Source: BOG-931 sp963781725 (lineage in GTDB: Bacteria; Pseudomonadota; Alphaproteobacteria; Rhizobiales; Xanthobacteraceae). Taken from it: DNA of 64,000 bases. Positions within the stretch are counted from its first letter, which is position 1. Each line of letters opens with the position of its first letter. Below the pieces are notes generated by a model that was not told the origin of the DNA, ran no database searches, and was given only the letters and a program-made list of their open reading frames with translations. Shown in pieces: positions 9,453-19,800 of the stretch. Made by a program: the position numbers and the translations under genes. The stretch lies in the NCBI GenBank assembly GCA_963781725.1, contig CAWAGV010000002.1, forward strand, positions 744,001 through 808,000. Direction: 5' to 3'.

Positions 9453-11000
9453 TTGCGCTATCTGTTCGAGGAATGTGCGCTCGACACGGATCGCCGCGAG
9501 CTGCGGCGGGGAGCGCGCCTTGTGGCTATCGAGCCCCAGGTCTTCGACCTCCTCGTCCACTTGATCCAGCACCGTGATCGCGTGGTCAGCAAGGACGATC
9601 TCCTGGCGTCGGTCTGGCATGGGCGCGCCATTTCGGAATCCGCATTATTTAACCGCATCAACGCGGCCCGTACCGCAATCGGCGATACCGGCGAACGGCA
9701 ACGGCTGATCAAGACGCTGCCGCGCCGGGGCCTGCGGTTCGTCGGCGACGTTCGAGAGGAAGCGTCCAGCCTTGCCGACGCCGGCCTGCCAAAGCCAACG
9801 CCTGGAGTTGCCGAGAAGCCGTCGATCGCAGTTCTGCCCTTTACAAACCTCAGCGGCGATCCGGAACAGGATTATTTCATCGACGGGATTGTCGAGGACA
9901 TCATCACGGCCCTGTCCCGCAATCGGGCGTTTTTCGTGATCGCCCGCAACTCGTCGTTCACCTACAAGGGAAAGCCGGTCAACACGAAGCAGGTCGCTCG
10001 CGAACTCGGCGTGCGTTACGTATTGGAAGGCAGCGCGCGCAAAGCGGGCAACCGCGTGCGCGTGACCGGGCAATTCATCGAAGCCGAGTTTGGCCGCCAT
10101 TTGTGGGCAGACCGGTTCGACGGTGAAATGGCCGACATTTTCGAACTTCAGGATCAGCTCGTTACGAGCGTCGTCGGAGCGATAGCGCCGCAACTGGAGA
10201 AGGCGGAGATCGACCGCGCCAGGCTGGATATGACCGGCGATGTGGCGGCTTACGATTTCTATCTTCGCGGACTTGCCAGCTGGAACCGGTGGACGGCCGA
10301 CGAAAACGCCAAGGCGTTGCAGCTGTTCAATGCAGCCATCGCAAAGGACCGCGGCTTCTCGACGCCGTACGGTCTGGCCGCTTCCTGTCATCACTTCGCC
10401 AAAGCGAACGGCTGGGCGTTGAGCTTTGACGAAGAGGAGATCGCTCGTCTGGTCGATCGTGCTGCCGACATCGGCAACGATGACGCGGTGGCGCTGTGTT
10501 GGGCGGGACATGTCCACGCCTACTTCTTTCGTGACCTCGACCGTGCATTGCTGCTCATCGACCGGGCCCTGGATCTCGATGTGAACCTGGCCGTCGCCTG
10601 GCAACGCAGCGGTTGGGTGCGCGGCTACGCCGGCGATCCCGATGGAGCGATCGACAGCCTGAACAAGGCGATCCGCCTTAACCCTCTCGACCCCCGCGTT
10701 TTCCTTACACAAAGCGCCATGGCTTTCGCTCATTTCATTGCCGGACGCGACGACGAAGCCGCTCGCTGGGCGGCGATGGCTCTGCGGGTCAAGCCGAACT
10801 GGCTGCCGGCTCTTCGGATGACGATTGCGTCAAACGCCATGCGGGGCGAAGCCGAGCAGGCGAAGCGCGCGCTGGCTGCCTATCTGAAAATCGATCCGGA
10901 GGTCACTATAGCCAAGGTATGCAGCTATTACCCATTCCGCCGAGAAGCCGATCGGCAGAGACTGATTGCCGCCATGCATAAGGCCGGCATACCCGAATAA
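9453..11000 (+). CDS. Winged-helix DNA-binding regulator with FlgO/TolB-like and TPR domains
   Basis: About 515 residues if translation starts at TTG 9453. That start is chosen because relatives begin with an RYLFEDYALDTDRRELRRG-like strand, and the extra N-terminal residues upstream look non-coding. Domains in order: a CadC/OmpR-type winged helix (residues 1-100, with VSKDDLLASVWHGRAISESA and TLPRRGLRFVGDV); a central domain beginning PSIAVLPFTNLSGDPEQDYF that recurs in adenylate-cyclase-like and TolB-like proteins; then TPR repeats to the C-terminus. No transmembrane segment is seen after the winged helix. It probably senses an intracellular state. Targets are unknown; it is divergent from the cupin gene. 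Confidence 0.78.
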   Translation: MRYLFEECALDTDRRELRRGARLVAIEPQVFDLLVHLIQHRDRVVSKDDLLASVWHGRAISESALFNRINAARTAIGDTGERQRLIKTLPRRGLRFVGDVREEASSLADAGLPKPTPGVAEKPSIAVLPFTNLSGDPEQDYFIDGIVEDIITALSRNRAFFVIARNSSFTYKGKPVNTKQVARELGVRYVLEGSARKAGNRVRVTGQFIEAEFGRHLWADRFDGEMADIFELQDQLVTSVVGAIAPQLEKAEIDRARLDMTGDVAAYDFYLRGLASWNRWTADENAKALQLFNAAIAKDRGFSTPYGLAASCHHFAKANGWALSFDEEEIARLVDRAADIGNDDAVALCWAGHVHAYFFRDLDRALLLIDRALDLDVNLAVAWQRSGWVRGYAGDPDGAIDSLNKAIRLNPLDPRVFLTQSAMAFAHFIAGRDDEAARWAAMALRVKPNWLPALRMTIASNAMRGEAEQAKRALAAYLKIDPEVTIAKVCSYYPFRREADRQRLIAAMHKAGIPE

Positions 11001-11137
11001 TGACACGCAATGATCCTCGTCAGATTTGCAGTCCGGGGCCATAACGCAGGACCGGAATGCTTCGCGGTGTCCGGTATCGGGACGCGAGCCTTACCGTGGT
11101 CCCGTTAGCTCGAAATAACAAACAAAAGGAATTCATC

Positions 11138-12004
11138 ATGTCCGAGCGTACACCCGTCGGCATCATTGGCCTCGGCCTGATGGGCCAGGTCTACTCCTGT
11201 CGCCTGATCGCGGCCGGCTTTGGCGTCGTCGGCTATGACGTCGACGCTGCGAAGATGAAGCGCATCGCGGAGCTTGGCGCACGTTCCGGCTCGCTTGCCG
11301 ACATCGCCCGCGACTGCGAGCCGATCGTGCTTGCGGTGTTCAACACCGATCAGGTCGAGGACGTGGTCGAGCACACCCTGCTCGCCGCCGCGGCCGGCAA
11401 GATCGTGCTGTGCACCTCAACCTGCGATCCCGACCGCATTGCTGCGCTCGGTGTGCGCGTCCAGGGCAAGCTTCGGTTCCTGGAAACGCCGGTCTCCGGC
11501 ACCAGCGAGCAGGTCCGCGACGGCGACGGGGTCGGGCTCATCGGCGGCGACGAAACGATTGCCGCAGATGCCAAGCCGGTGCTCGACGTGCTGTTTCCGA
11601 AGCGCTTCCACATCGGCAAGGTCGGCGACGGCGGCCGCACCAAGCTCGCGGTCAATCTCATCCTGGGACTCAACCGCATGGCGCTCGCCGAAGGCATGGT
11701 GTTCGCCGAGCGCGTTGGGCTCGACCTGTCGGCATTCCTGAAGGTGGCCCGTGCGTCTGCGGCCTATTCACAGGTCATGGACACCAAGGGACCGAAGATG
11801 ATCGCGGGCGATTTCACCCCACAGGGTTACGTGAAGCAGCACCTGAAAGACGTGCATCTGATGCGCGATCAGGCGCAAAAGATCGGCCAGAAACTGCCGC
11901 TGCTCGAAGTCCACGCCGATGCGCTGGAGGCCTGCGTGCGCCACGGCGAAGGCGAAGCCGACAACTGCATCATCATCGAGGAAATCCGCCGCCGCAGGTC
12001 CTGA
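11138..12004 (+). CDS. NAD(P)-dependent oxidoreductase, 3-hydroxyisobutyrate dehydrogenase family
   Basis: A 288-residue beta-hydroxyacid dehydrogenase. The Rossmann motif GIIGLGLMGQVYSCRL begins at residue 8. The substrate-binding segment FLETPVSGTSEQVRDGDG lies near residue 113, and GGRTKLAVNLILGLNRMALAE near 165 contains the catalytic-lysine region (here K in RTKLAVN). The ATG at 11138 follows an AAAGGA Shine-Dalgarno at 11125-11130. Such enzymes reduce or oxidise 3-hydroxyisobutyrate, tartronate semialdehyde or succinic semialdehyde. The convergent ring-hydroxylating oxygenase does not identify the substrate. Confidence 0.87.
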   Translation: MSERTPVGIIGLGLMGQVYSCRLIAAGFGVVGYDVDAAKMKRIAELGARSGSLADIARDCEPIVLAVFNTDQVEDVVEHTLLAAAAGKIVLCTSTCDPDRIAALGVRVQGKLRFLETPVSGTSEQVRDGDGVGLIGGDETIAADAKPVLDVLFPKRFHIGKVGDGGRTKLAVNLILGLNRMALAEGMVFAERVGLDLSAFLKVARASAAYSQVMDTKGPKMIAGDFTPQGYVKQHLKDVHLMRDQAQKIGQKLPLLEVHADALEACVRHGEGEADNCIIIEEIRRRRS

Positions 12005-12019
12005 TGTCGCATCGCGCGA

Positions 12020-12532
12020 TTACAGGACGACCGACAAATTCGGCAACGGCAACGTGGTGTGATCGACGAACACGACGCGGCGCGCCAGTTTGAGAGCGCC
12101 GTCGCGTTCGCGCAGTTCGTCATGGCGCTCGGCGGAGAGGATGACGTGCTCCTCGTCGCGCGACCAGAAATACAGCAGGTTGCTCTTCACCATGAGCCGA
12201 TCCGGCGCACCGCGATCGACCCGGATGTTCGATATGTTGCGGCGCGTTCGTGACGGCGGAAACTCCGACCAGCCTCCGGCGCCGAAGCGCCGCATCCGCG
12301 CTTCCAGCGATCCGAAATGCTCGATCATGTGGAAGGTGGTGGCGCTGAACGACTTGTCGAGCTCGTCCTGCGGCCGCGTCGAGCGGATCGGGATCCGGTA
12401 GTCGATCTCGCGGTCCAGCAACAACAGCCACTCGAGCAGCTTGAAGCCGTCCAGCAGCTCGGCTTCGGCAAACAGGAACTGCGCGGCGCAGAACTGATCC
12501 CGGATCCGGCGGAGAACGGCGTCATCCGGCAT
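12020..12532 (-). CDS. Aromatic ring-hydroxylating oxygenase, small (beta) subunit
   Basis: A 170-residue subunit with the SnoaL/scytalone-dehydratase-like fold typical of the beta chains of Rieske dioxygenases. It carries the FLFAEAELLDGFKLLEWLLL helix and the LLLDREIDYRIPI strand, and the C-terminal VDHTTLPLPNLSVVL edge strand. Beta chains are structural and do not bind the metal centres. The start overlaps the end of the alpha-subunit gene by 11 bases, so the two are translationally coupled. It converges on the oxidoreductase at 11138-12004. Confidence 0.85.
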   Translation of the reverse strand: MPDDAVLRRIRDQFCAAQFLFAEAELLDGFKLLEWLLLLDREIDYRIPIRSTRPQDELDKSFSATTFHMIEHFGSLEARMRRFGAGGWSEFPPSRTRRNISNIRVDRGAPDRLMVKSNLLYFWSRDEEHVILSAERHDELRERDGALKLARRVVFVDHTTLPLPNLSVVL

Positions 12533-13934
12533 CGGCGTTGCGCTCGTCGTCGCGCGCCGACATCACCCGGCTCCAGTGCCGCCAGAATGTCCGCTGCACG
12601 CCCTCTTCCAGATTTGAATCGTAGACGATGCCGGGGCCGGGCCAGTCGGCGATGACTTTGGCTTCGCTCATGCCGGCAAGCCCCATCTGATAATTGAGCA
12701 TGATGTTTTGCCGCTTGGCGAACTGGCCCTTCGCCGCCCGCGAGACCCCGCCCCAGGCGATCGAATCGTCCTGCTCGAAATTTCCCGACGGGCTGAAGCT
12801 CGCGACGGCGGCCCGGTAAGCGCGCTCCTTGTAGGCGGCCGGTGCGCTTTTCGGCACCAGCACCCAGCTCCACGCTTCCATCTTGCCCGGGCCGCGCGGC
12901 TTCCATTGCCGCAGGCTGAAGAATGCCGCGCCTTCGTTGTCGGGGGCGTCTTTCGCGAAAATGTGGATCAGCGAGAGGTTAGGGAAAATTGTGCCGGTGT
13001 AAACGACGGAGCGCATGGCGATATCAAACTGTGCCGCCGAGAGTTCAGTGCCGCAAAAGAATTCCCGATACACCTCCTCCGGGTAACCCCAGAAATACGT
13101 CTCGCCAGGACCTTTGCGCCGGATGCTGGTCGAGTGGCCGCTGCACTCGGTGACATGGATATCGTTCTTGCCGCCGCTGGCGCCGGCCGCATGAGACAGA
13201 CCAAGCCGCACGATCGACTGGTGCAGGGTTTGGGTGTGATAGCTGTCGCCGGCAAAATTATCGGAGCCCGACTTCCAGTCGGCTTCGATGTGCCAGCGAT
13301 GCGGCTCCCCGACCACCTCCATGCCGCTGGGCGACAGCGCCAGATGGAGATCGAGGTACCAGCGATAGTCGCCGAGATAATCGTCGAGCGGACGGATGTC
13401 CGGATCGAGCGATGCAAAGATCAACCCGCGATAGGTCTCGCTGCGCGGCGCCGGCAGCAATCCCCACTGACTGAGATCGAGCGCCTTATAGGCGGTATGG
13501 ACATTCGGCACGCCCGACAGTTCGCCGGTGTTGCGATAAGTCCAGCCGTGATAGGGGCAGAAGAACGATTTGGTGTTGCCCTTGTCGGCGAGGCAGAGCC
13601 GGGCGCCGCGATGCCGGCAACTGTCGAACAGCACGCGGACGATGTCGTCGTGGCCGCGGACCACGATGAACGGATCGTTGCCTATGCTGCGCGCGACGTA
13701 GTCGCCCGGATCGGGAATCTCCGTCTCGTGCGCCATGAAGATCCAGCTGCGCCCGAAGATCCGCTCAAGCTCGCGCTGGTACAGCGCCTGATCGTGGAAC
13801 ACCCAGAGCGGCAACGCACCGGACTCGACCTGCTGCTCAATGGCGGCAAGCTGCCGATCGATCGCGTCCGATTGCGGTGCTGCGGCGGAACTGGACACGG
13901 CCTCAACTGCCCCTTGTCGTCGAGCCCGATACAA
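12522..13934 (-). CDS. Aromatic ring-hydroxylating oxygenase, large (alpha) subunit
   Basis: A 470-residue Rieske oxygenase alpha subunit. The Rieske [2Fe-2S] ligands are seen in CRHRGARL (near residue 87) and CPYHGWTYR (near residue 107). The mononuclear iron region contains DNFAGDSYHTQTLH near residue 218, with the expected aspartate and two histidines. The third acidic ligand would lie near the C-terminus. The enzyme adds two hydroxyls to an aromatic ring, using electrons from a separate ferredoxin/reductase, and no such gene is nearby. It is followed by the beta subunit. The substrate class cannot be assigned; the start at 13934 is an ATG, but the first residues are not conserved. Confidence 0.88.
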   Translation of the reverse strand: MYRARRQGAVEAVSSSAAAPQSDAIDRQLAAIEQQVESGALPLWVFHDQALYQRELERIFGRSWIFMAHETEIPDPGDYVARSIGNDPFIVVRGHDDIVRVLFDSCRHRGARLCLADKGNTKSFFCPYHGWTYRNTGELSGVPNVHTAYKALDLSQWGLLPAPRSETYRGLIFASLDPDIRPLDDYLGDYRWYLDLHLALSPSGMEVVGEPHRWHIEADWKSGSDNFAGDSYHTQTLHQSIVRLGLSHAAGASGGKNDIHVTECSGHSTSIRRKGPGETYFWGYPEEVYREFFCGTELSAAQFDIAMRSVVYTGTIFPNLSLIHIFAKDAPDNEGAAFFSLRQWKPRGPGKMEAWSWVLVPKSAPAAYKERAYRAAVASFSPSGNFEQDDSIAWGGVSRAAKGQFAKRQNIMLNYQMGLAGMSEAKVIADWPGPGIVYDSNLEEGVQRTFWRHWSRVMSARDDERNADAG

Positions 13935-14077
13935 CTTTAAAGTTTATTTTCCTATCATTATATCTTGAGGTTGTAGAGAGCCAAAACACGCGGCAAGCGC
14001 GACCTGATGGCGCAGGCAGGTCGCGGCGCCGTACATCTCAATAGGGTCAGGTTGCCGTTTGTATTCGGAGCGGGAAT

Positions 14078-14153
<76 letters not shown>

Positions 14154-14453
14154 TAACCGGGAAAACCTTCCAAGGTCAGGTATTTCCGCCGCATATCCGG
14201 GCCGACATCGATGCCCAGATAAAGAGGCCGCCTACGACCGAGGCGGCGCCGCAGATATAGCGGGGGTATTTTGGCCGGGCAAGCATTGGCGCCCAAGCTG
14301 TCACCGCAAGACACCCTTTTCGGCAGGAGGGAGCGCAAAGCGGCGTCCTACGGCTCCCTGATCGTATTTTATTTCACTGTGTCCCTATAGGTACACTCCA
14401 CACGCCGAAGTTGGGTTATTCTGCGGGCTGTTTAATCAACGGGGGTGGGGCAA
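14154..14453. other. Intergenic region between tRNA-Lys and the Omp25-like gene
   Basis: About 300 bases with no convincing gene. It holds the divergent control region: the tRNA promoter reading leftward and the promoter of the barrel protein reading rightward. A candidate promoter for the barrel gene lies near 14366-14400 (AT-rich TTATTT with a TACACT-like -10 about 17 bases later), but this is a weak guess. A purine run at 14441-14450 is the ribosome-binding region of the downstream gene. Confidence 0.5.
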
Positions 14454-15251
14454 ATGAAGAGGATTTTTCTCGCTTCTGCGACACTGGTCGCTTTTGCCGC
14501 GCTGAGCGGCGCCAACGCGGCTGACATGGCGCTGAAAGCGCCGCCAAAGGCTGCTCCGCCGCCCTGCACATGGTGCGGCTTTTACGTTGGCCTCAACGGC
14601 GGCTACAGCTTCGGAAGGGCATCGGACAGCACGACCTTGACGGGAACGCCGGTGGTTCCTGCGCTACTCACGGGCTCCGATCATCTGAATGGCTGGGTTG
14701 GCGGCGGCCAGATTGGTTACAACTGGCAAGTCGATCCCAGATGGCTGTTCGGCGTCGAAGCCGATATCCAGGCCACTGGCCAGCGCGGCTCCGAGACACT
14801 TCCGACCTTCATTGCTGGCGGGTTCCCCTTCGCACCGGGTGACTCGATCACCGGAAACTACACGCAAAAGCTGCCCTGGTTTGGCACCGCGCGGCTGCGG
14901 CTGGGCTATGAGCCGTCCGATACCTGGCTGCTCTACGTGACCGGCGGCGTCGCCTTCGGCGAAGTCAGAAACACTTTGAATTTGAGCGTAACGACCAATC
15001 TTCCGGGACCCGCCCTGGTAACGACGGCGCAAAGCGCATCCGTCAGCAATAACCGCACGGGCTGGACCGTCGGAGCCGGCTCCGAGTGGATGCTCTCACC
15101 GGCATGGAGCGCAAAACTCGAATACCTCTACATCGATCTCGGAAGTTTCACCGATACGTACGTGGGTGCCGGCTTCGTCCCGACATTTACGACGAGTTCA
15201 CACGTCACCGACAACATCGTGCGCGCCGGAATCAACTATCACTTCAAATAA
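14454..15251 (+). CDS. Omp25/RopB-like outer-membrane beta-barrel protein
   Basis: A 265-residue porin-family protein. It begins with a Sec signal peptide (MKRIFLASATLVAFAAL, cleavage after about SGANA, residue 23). The mature protein has the alanine/proline-rich start ADMALKAPPKAAPPPC, then alternating strands such as FYVGLNGGYSF and WVGGGQIGYNWQ, and ends in INYHFK, the C-terminal barrel signature. Such 8-stranded barrels are abundant surface proteins in Hyphomicrobiales. The ATG at 14454 is chosen over the upstream GTG at 14445 because it sits after a G-rich ribosome-binding tract at 14441-14450 and starts the signal peptide. Confidence 0.9.
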   Translation: MKRIFLASATLVAFAALSGANAADMALKAPPKAAPPPCTWCGFYVGLNGGYSFGRASDSTTLTGTPVVPALLTGSDHLNGWVGGGQIGYNWQVDPRWLFGVEADIQATGQRGSETLPTFIAGGFPFAPGDSITGNYTQKLPWFGTARLRLGYEPSDTWLLYVTGGVAFGEVRNTLNLSVTTNLPGPALVTTAQSASVSNNRTGWTVGAGSEWMLSPAWSAKLEYLYIDLGSFTDTYVGAGFVPTFTTSSHVTDNIVRAGINYHFK

Positions 15252-15273
15252 CGGCGCGCCGTTCCCGGAACAT

Positions 15274-15307
15274 AAAAAGGGCCGCTCTTGAGCGGCCCTT
15301 TTCTTTT
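15274..15307. terminator. Bidirectional rho-independent terminator
   Basis: The stem AAAGGGCCGCT pairs with AGCGGCCCTTT around a CTTG loop, with T runs on both strands outside the stem. It lies between the convergent Omp25-like gene and leuA, so it can stop both. Confidence 0.9.
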
Positions 15308-15330
15308 AAATCGCGCGCCAGGCCGGCCTG

Positions 15331-16953
<1,623 letters not shown>

Positions 16954-17064
16954 GATCTGAGGTCCTTCTCGTATGCGCCCTCACGTTCGGATCCGGGCGC
17001 TCTGTTGGGTTCTGCTGCTTGAAGCCGACCCCTGAGTGCCCAGGCGCATAGGCCCAGCCGGCCC
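16954..17064 (-). promoter_or_regulatory. leuA leader RNA (attenuation region)
   Basis: This RNA segment lies between the leader peptide stop and leuA. CCCCTGAG (plus 17064-17071 reversed) can pair perfectly with CTCAGGGG (17029-17036 reversed), a stem that overlaps the leader stop codon. A GCCGGC/GTCGGC pairing competes for part of the same region. A further GCGCCC/GGGCGC hairpin lies immediately upstream of the leuA ribosome-binding site (AGAAGGA). No U run follows these stems, so control may act by ribosome-binding-site occlusion or Rho rather than by an intrinsic terminator. That part is inference. Confidence 0.6.
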
Positions 17065-17193
17065 TCAGGGGGCGATAAGGAGCAGCAGCCCGCCAAGAAG
17101 CTGAGAATGCAGCTGAGAATGCATGAGGGCAGCAGCGGGCGCGGCCTGTCCGGCCTCCCGGGTCATCGCGCGGAAATCGCGGCGCGTCGACAT
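17065..17193 (-). CDS. leuA leader peptide (42 residues, leucine-rich)
   Basis: A short reading frame directly upstream of leuA. It begins at ATG 17193 and ends HSQLHSQLLGGLLLLIAP before a TGA. Eight of its leucine codons fall in the last 20, in the runs CTT CTT and CTG CTG CTC CTT, as expected for a leader whose translation speed reports leucyl-tRNA supply. A small tandem duplication (CATTCTCAGCTG, then CATTCTCAGCTT) produces the HSQL repeat. Internal ATGs at 17166 and 17124 are alternative starts in the same frame. It stops just before a possible hairpin. The role is inference from position and composition. Confidence 0.75.
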   Translation of the reverse strand: MSTRRDFRAMTREAGQAAPAAALMHSQLHSQLLGGLLLLIAP

Positions 17194-17436
17194 TGCCTAA
17201 CCCTCGTTACGCTCCAGAAGGTCGCGGATTAAGGTGAATTCCGCGTTAAACCCCTATGAGCCGGCCCCTTTGTAGCGGAAGGGTGCGGCGGTCTGCAATA
17301 CGCTTGGCAGGAAGGACGACCATGCCCGAGCCGGAAACAGGCCGCGCGACCGGCGCCGACTTCCGGCATATCGTGCGCGACATCGCCGATTTTTGGGCCT
17401 CCGAGCGACCTGTGCGGCGAATTTCGCAATCGGGAC

Positions 17437-18315
17437 CTAGCCCGCCTGCAATGCGCGCTCGATTTTCTTCAGCTCCTTGAGCGCCTGGCCCGTGACTTTC
17501 GGATAGGCGAGCTTCAACCCTTCCAGGGCCTCGATGATCGCCGCCGACACGGTGAGCCAGGCGATATGCTTGTGGTCCGCAGGGATCACGTACCAGGGTG
17601 CATAGTCGGTCGAGGTTTCGCGGATCATATCCTCGAACGCCGCCATGTAATCGTTCCAGCGCGCCCGCTCGGCGAGATCGGTTTCGGAAAATTTCCAGCG
17701 CTTGTGCGGTTCTTCGAGCCGCGCCAGCAAGCGCTTGCGCTGCTCTTCCTTCGAAATGCGCAGATGGAATTTCAGGACCAGCGTGCCGTTGCGCACGAGG
17801 TGATGCTCGAAAGCGCGGATATCCTTGAAGCGGTGTTTCCAGATGTCCTTGCCGCTTTCGCTGGGAGGCAAATGCTGCTTCTCCAGCAGTTCGGGGTGCA
17901 CGCGCACCACAAGAACCTCCTCGTAGTGCGAGCGGTTGAAGATGCCGAGCTGCCCGCGGCCGGGCAGCGCTTTGGCGGCGCGCCAGAGAAAATCGTGGTT
18001 CAATTCCTCGGCGCTCGGCGCCTTGAACGAATGCACCGCGCAGCCTTGCGGATTGACGCCCGACATCACGTGCTTGACCACGCCATCCTTGCCGGCGGCG
18101 TCGATGCCCTGAAGCACGATCAGCACCGCCCAGCGGCCGTCGGCATACAACAGCCGTTGCAGCTCCTCGAGTTTCTCGATGCCCTTTTCCAGAACCGGCC
18201 TGACCTCGGCAATGTCGGTGGAGAGACCAAAGCTCTCCGCAGGGTCATGATCGGAAAGCTTGAAATGCCTGGGCTTGCCGATCCGGCATTGCTTGACGAT
18301 TTTTGCAAAATTCAT
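17437..18315 (-). CDS. Polyphosphate kinase 2 family protein
   Basis: A 292-residue PPK2-type kinase, which transfers phosphate between inorganic polyphosphate and nucleotides. The Walker A motif lies in VLQGIDAAGKDGVVKHVM near residue 66. The conserved IFNRSHYEEVLVVRVHPE segment is near residue 125 and the lid KRWKFSETDLAER near 218. The ATG at 18315 (MNFAKIVKQ) is chosen because it gives the family's normal length and overlaps the stop of the NUDIX gene by 4 bases (ATGA). That overlap indicates one transcription unit. Class I or III substrate preference (ADP or AMP) cannot be decided here. Confidence 0.88.
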   Translation of the reverse strand: MNFAKIVKQCRIGKPRHFKLSDHDPAESFGLSTDIAEVRPVLEKGIEKLEELQRLLYADGRWAVLIVLQGIDAAGKDGVVKHVMSGVNPQGCAVHSFKAPSAEELNHDFLWRAAKALPGRGQLGIFNRSHYEEVLVVRVHPELLEKQHLPPSESGKDIWKHRFKDIRAFEHHLVRNGTLVLKFHLRISKEEQRKRLLARLEEPHKRWKFSETDLAERARWNDYMAAFEDMIRETSTDYAPWYVIPADHKHIAWLTVSAAIIEALEGLKLAYPKVTGQALKELKKIERALQAG

Positions 18316-19028
18316 CGCTGCCACTCGTATTCGATATAGGCCTTCAGATAATCGTACATCCCGGCGGTGAAATCGGCAGGTCCGCGCAAAATCCTGATGT
18401 CGGCGAATTCCGAATGCGGATCGCCGGCGAGATTGCGCAAAATGCGCGTCCGCAACTCCGCGGCGCTCCATCGCGATCGGGCGCGCTTCATCAAAGCGAA
18501 GAAACCGCGGTCACGCACAATGGTCCAGCCGGAATCCGTCGTGAATTCATCAAGATAAAGGCCGGTCTCTTCCATAAGTTCCCGCCGCAGGTTGCCCGCG
18601 ACATCCAGCACCCCGCCGTCCAGCATGTCGTCCGGATCCGGCGTTCCGCACGGAAAGCTGATCGCGCCGGCAACGGACGTCGACGGCGCCATCTCGCCGA
18701 CCACGAAAGCACCGTCGGCGCCACGCAACGCCGTAACCGGAAAGATGTTGAACACCGAAGCGTCTGGAAATTCCCAGTCGCGCCATGCCGCAAAGCTCGC
18801 GTAATCGGTCTCGAAGCAGACGCCGTGCAGCGTGCCGCTGCGAAGCTCATAACTACGGAGCATCATCACCCGGCCGTTCCAGACATGCGACCGCCGGCGC
18901 TGCATCGCGGCGAAAAAACGGTCGATCTCGGGACGGCGCGCGGCTGCGAATGCCCACGACCACGGCGCGACGGTGAATGCGGCGCGGTCGATTTCGACGA
19001 TTTCGATCTTGGAAGCGAAGTGCATCAT
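18312..19028 (-). CDS. NUDIX-type hydrolase-like protein
   Basis: A 238-residue protein with a NUDIX-like core. The box is recognisable around NLRRELMEETGLYLDEFTT near residue 150, matching the REUXEEXGU pattern. The surroundings (GGVLDVAG before it) are only a partial match to the preceding GX5E, so activity is not certain. NUDIX enzymes hydrolyse nucleoside diphosphates linked to other groups. Its stop codon overlaps the start of PPK2 by 4 bases, so the two are translationally coupled and probably linked in nucleotide or polyphosphate metabolism (inference). Confidence 0.72.
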   Translation of the reverse strand: MMHFASKIEIVEIDRAAFTVAPWSWAFAAARRPEIDRFFAAMQRRRSHVWNGRVMMLRSYELRSGTLHGVCFETDYASFAAWRDWEFPDASVFNIFPVTALRGADGAFVVGEMAPSTSVAGAISFPCGTPDPDDMLDGGVLDVAGNLRRELMEETGLYLDEFTTDSGWTIVRDRGFFALMKRARSRWSAAELRTRILRNLAGDPHSEFADIRILRGPADFTAGMYDYLKAYIEYEWQR

Positions 19029-19080
19029 CGCCGGTTCTTACGGCGATGATGCATCTTATTGCAACGTCAAGTCGCTGCGT

Positions 19081-19687
19081 TTATTCGTGCCACGGGTTGA
19101 CGAACAGGCCGATCAAGCCGGTCACGCCCTTCACGTGTGCCGGCGGAGCTCCGAACTTCTCGGTCAATTCGGCCCGCGTCAGACCGGGAGGCAGTTCGCC
19201 CGGAGCAAAATCCGTGGCGATAAGCGTGAACGTATAATGATGCGCAGTCTGGCCGGGCGGTGTGCATGGGCCCGAATAGAAGCCGACGCCTTGCGTGCTT
19301 TTGCCGCCGACATACTTGTCGTTCAGTTTGCTCGAACTCGCCTTCGGCAAAGCCGGTGACCTTGCTGGGGTCGATGCCATAGGTGACCCAATGGCTCACG
19401 CCGGACGGCGCGCGGCCTTCCGGATCGAACATCAGCAGGACAAGGCTGGTGGTGCCGGCAGGAACATTCGACCAATGCAACTCTGGCGAGACGTTGTCGC
19501 CGACACAGTTCGGGTTGTTCTTTGAATTCTCCTGATTATTCGCCAGCTTCTTCGGCATCATCTTGCCGTCCTGGAAGGTCTTCGATTCCAGCGTAAACAG
19601 TCCGTCAGCCTGGGCCGCACTGGCAGCGAAACCCAGCGCCAGCGTTGCGGCGATACCCGCGAAAAGATGATGTCGTTTAATCTTCAT
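19081..19687 (-). pseudogene. YbhB/YbcL-type PEBP family protein, frameshifted
   Basis: A secreted PEBP (Raf-kinase-inhibitor-like) protein. It starts at ATG 19687 with a signal peptide (MKIKRHHLFAGIAATLALGF) and carries the family segments NVSPELHWSNVPAGTTSLVLL and SHWVTYGIDPSKVTGFAEG. After about 19340 the reading continues in another frame (KLNDKYVGGKSTQGVGFYSG through the terminal GLFVNPWHE). The total length is 607 bases, not a multiple of 3, so one base is inserted or two are lost near 19331-19350. Repair would give roughly 201 residues. The function of bacterial PEBP proteins is poorly known. Sequencing error or real loss cannot be separated here. Confidence 0.75.
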
Positions 19688-19800
19688 ATTGTTTCCTCCG
19701 ATTGTTTTTTCGTACGCGCGACCGCAGTCTAGCGGTCGCGCGATTGAGAACAACCCCGTTACGGCGTGAAAATTCCTGTACGGAAAAAAGGCGTGTGCGC

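Noticed and set aside
17229..17480. Short open frames between leuA leader and PPK2
   Set aside because: No ribosome-binding site or conserved pattern; they read through the leuA control region in both directions.
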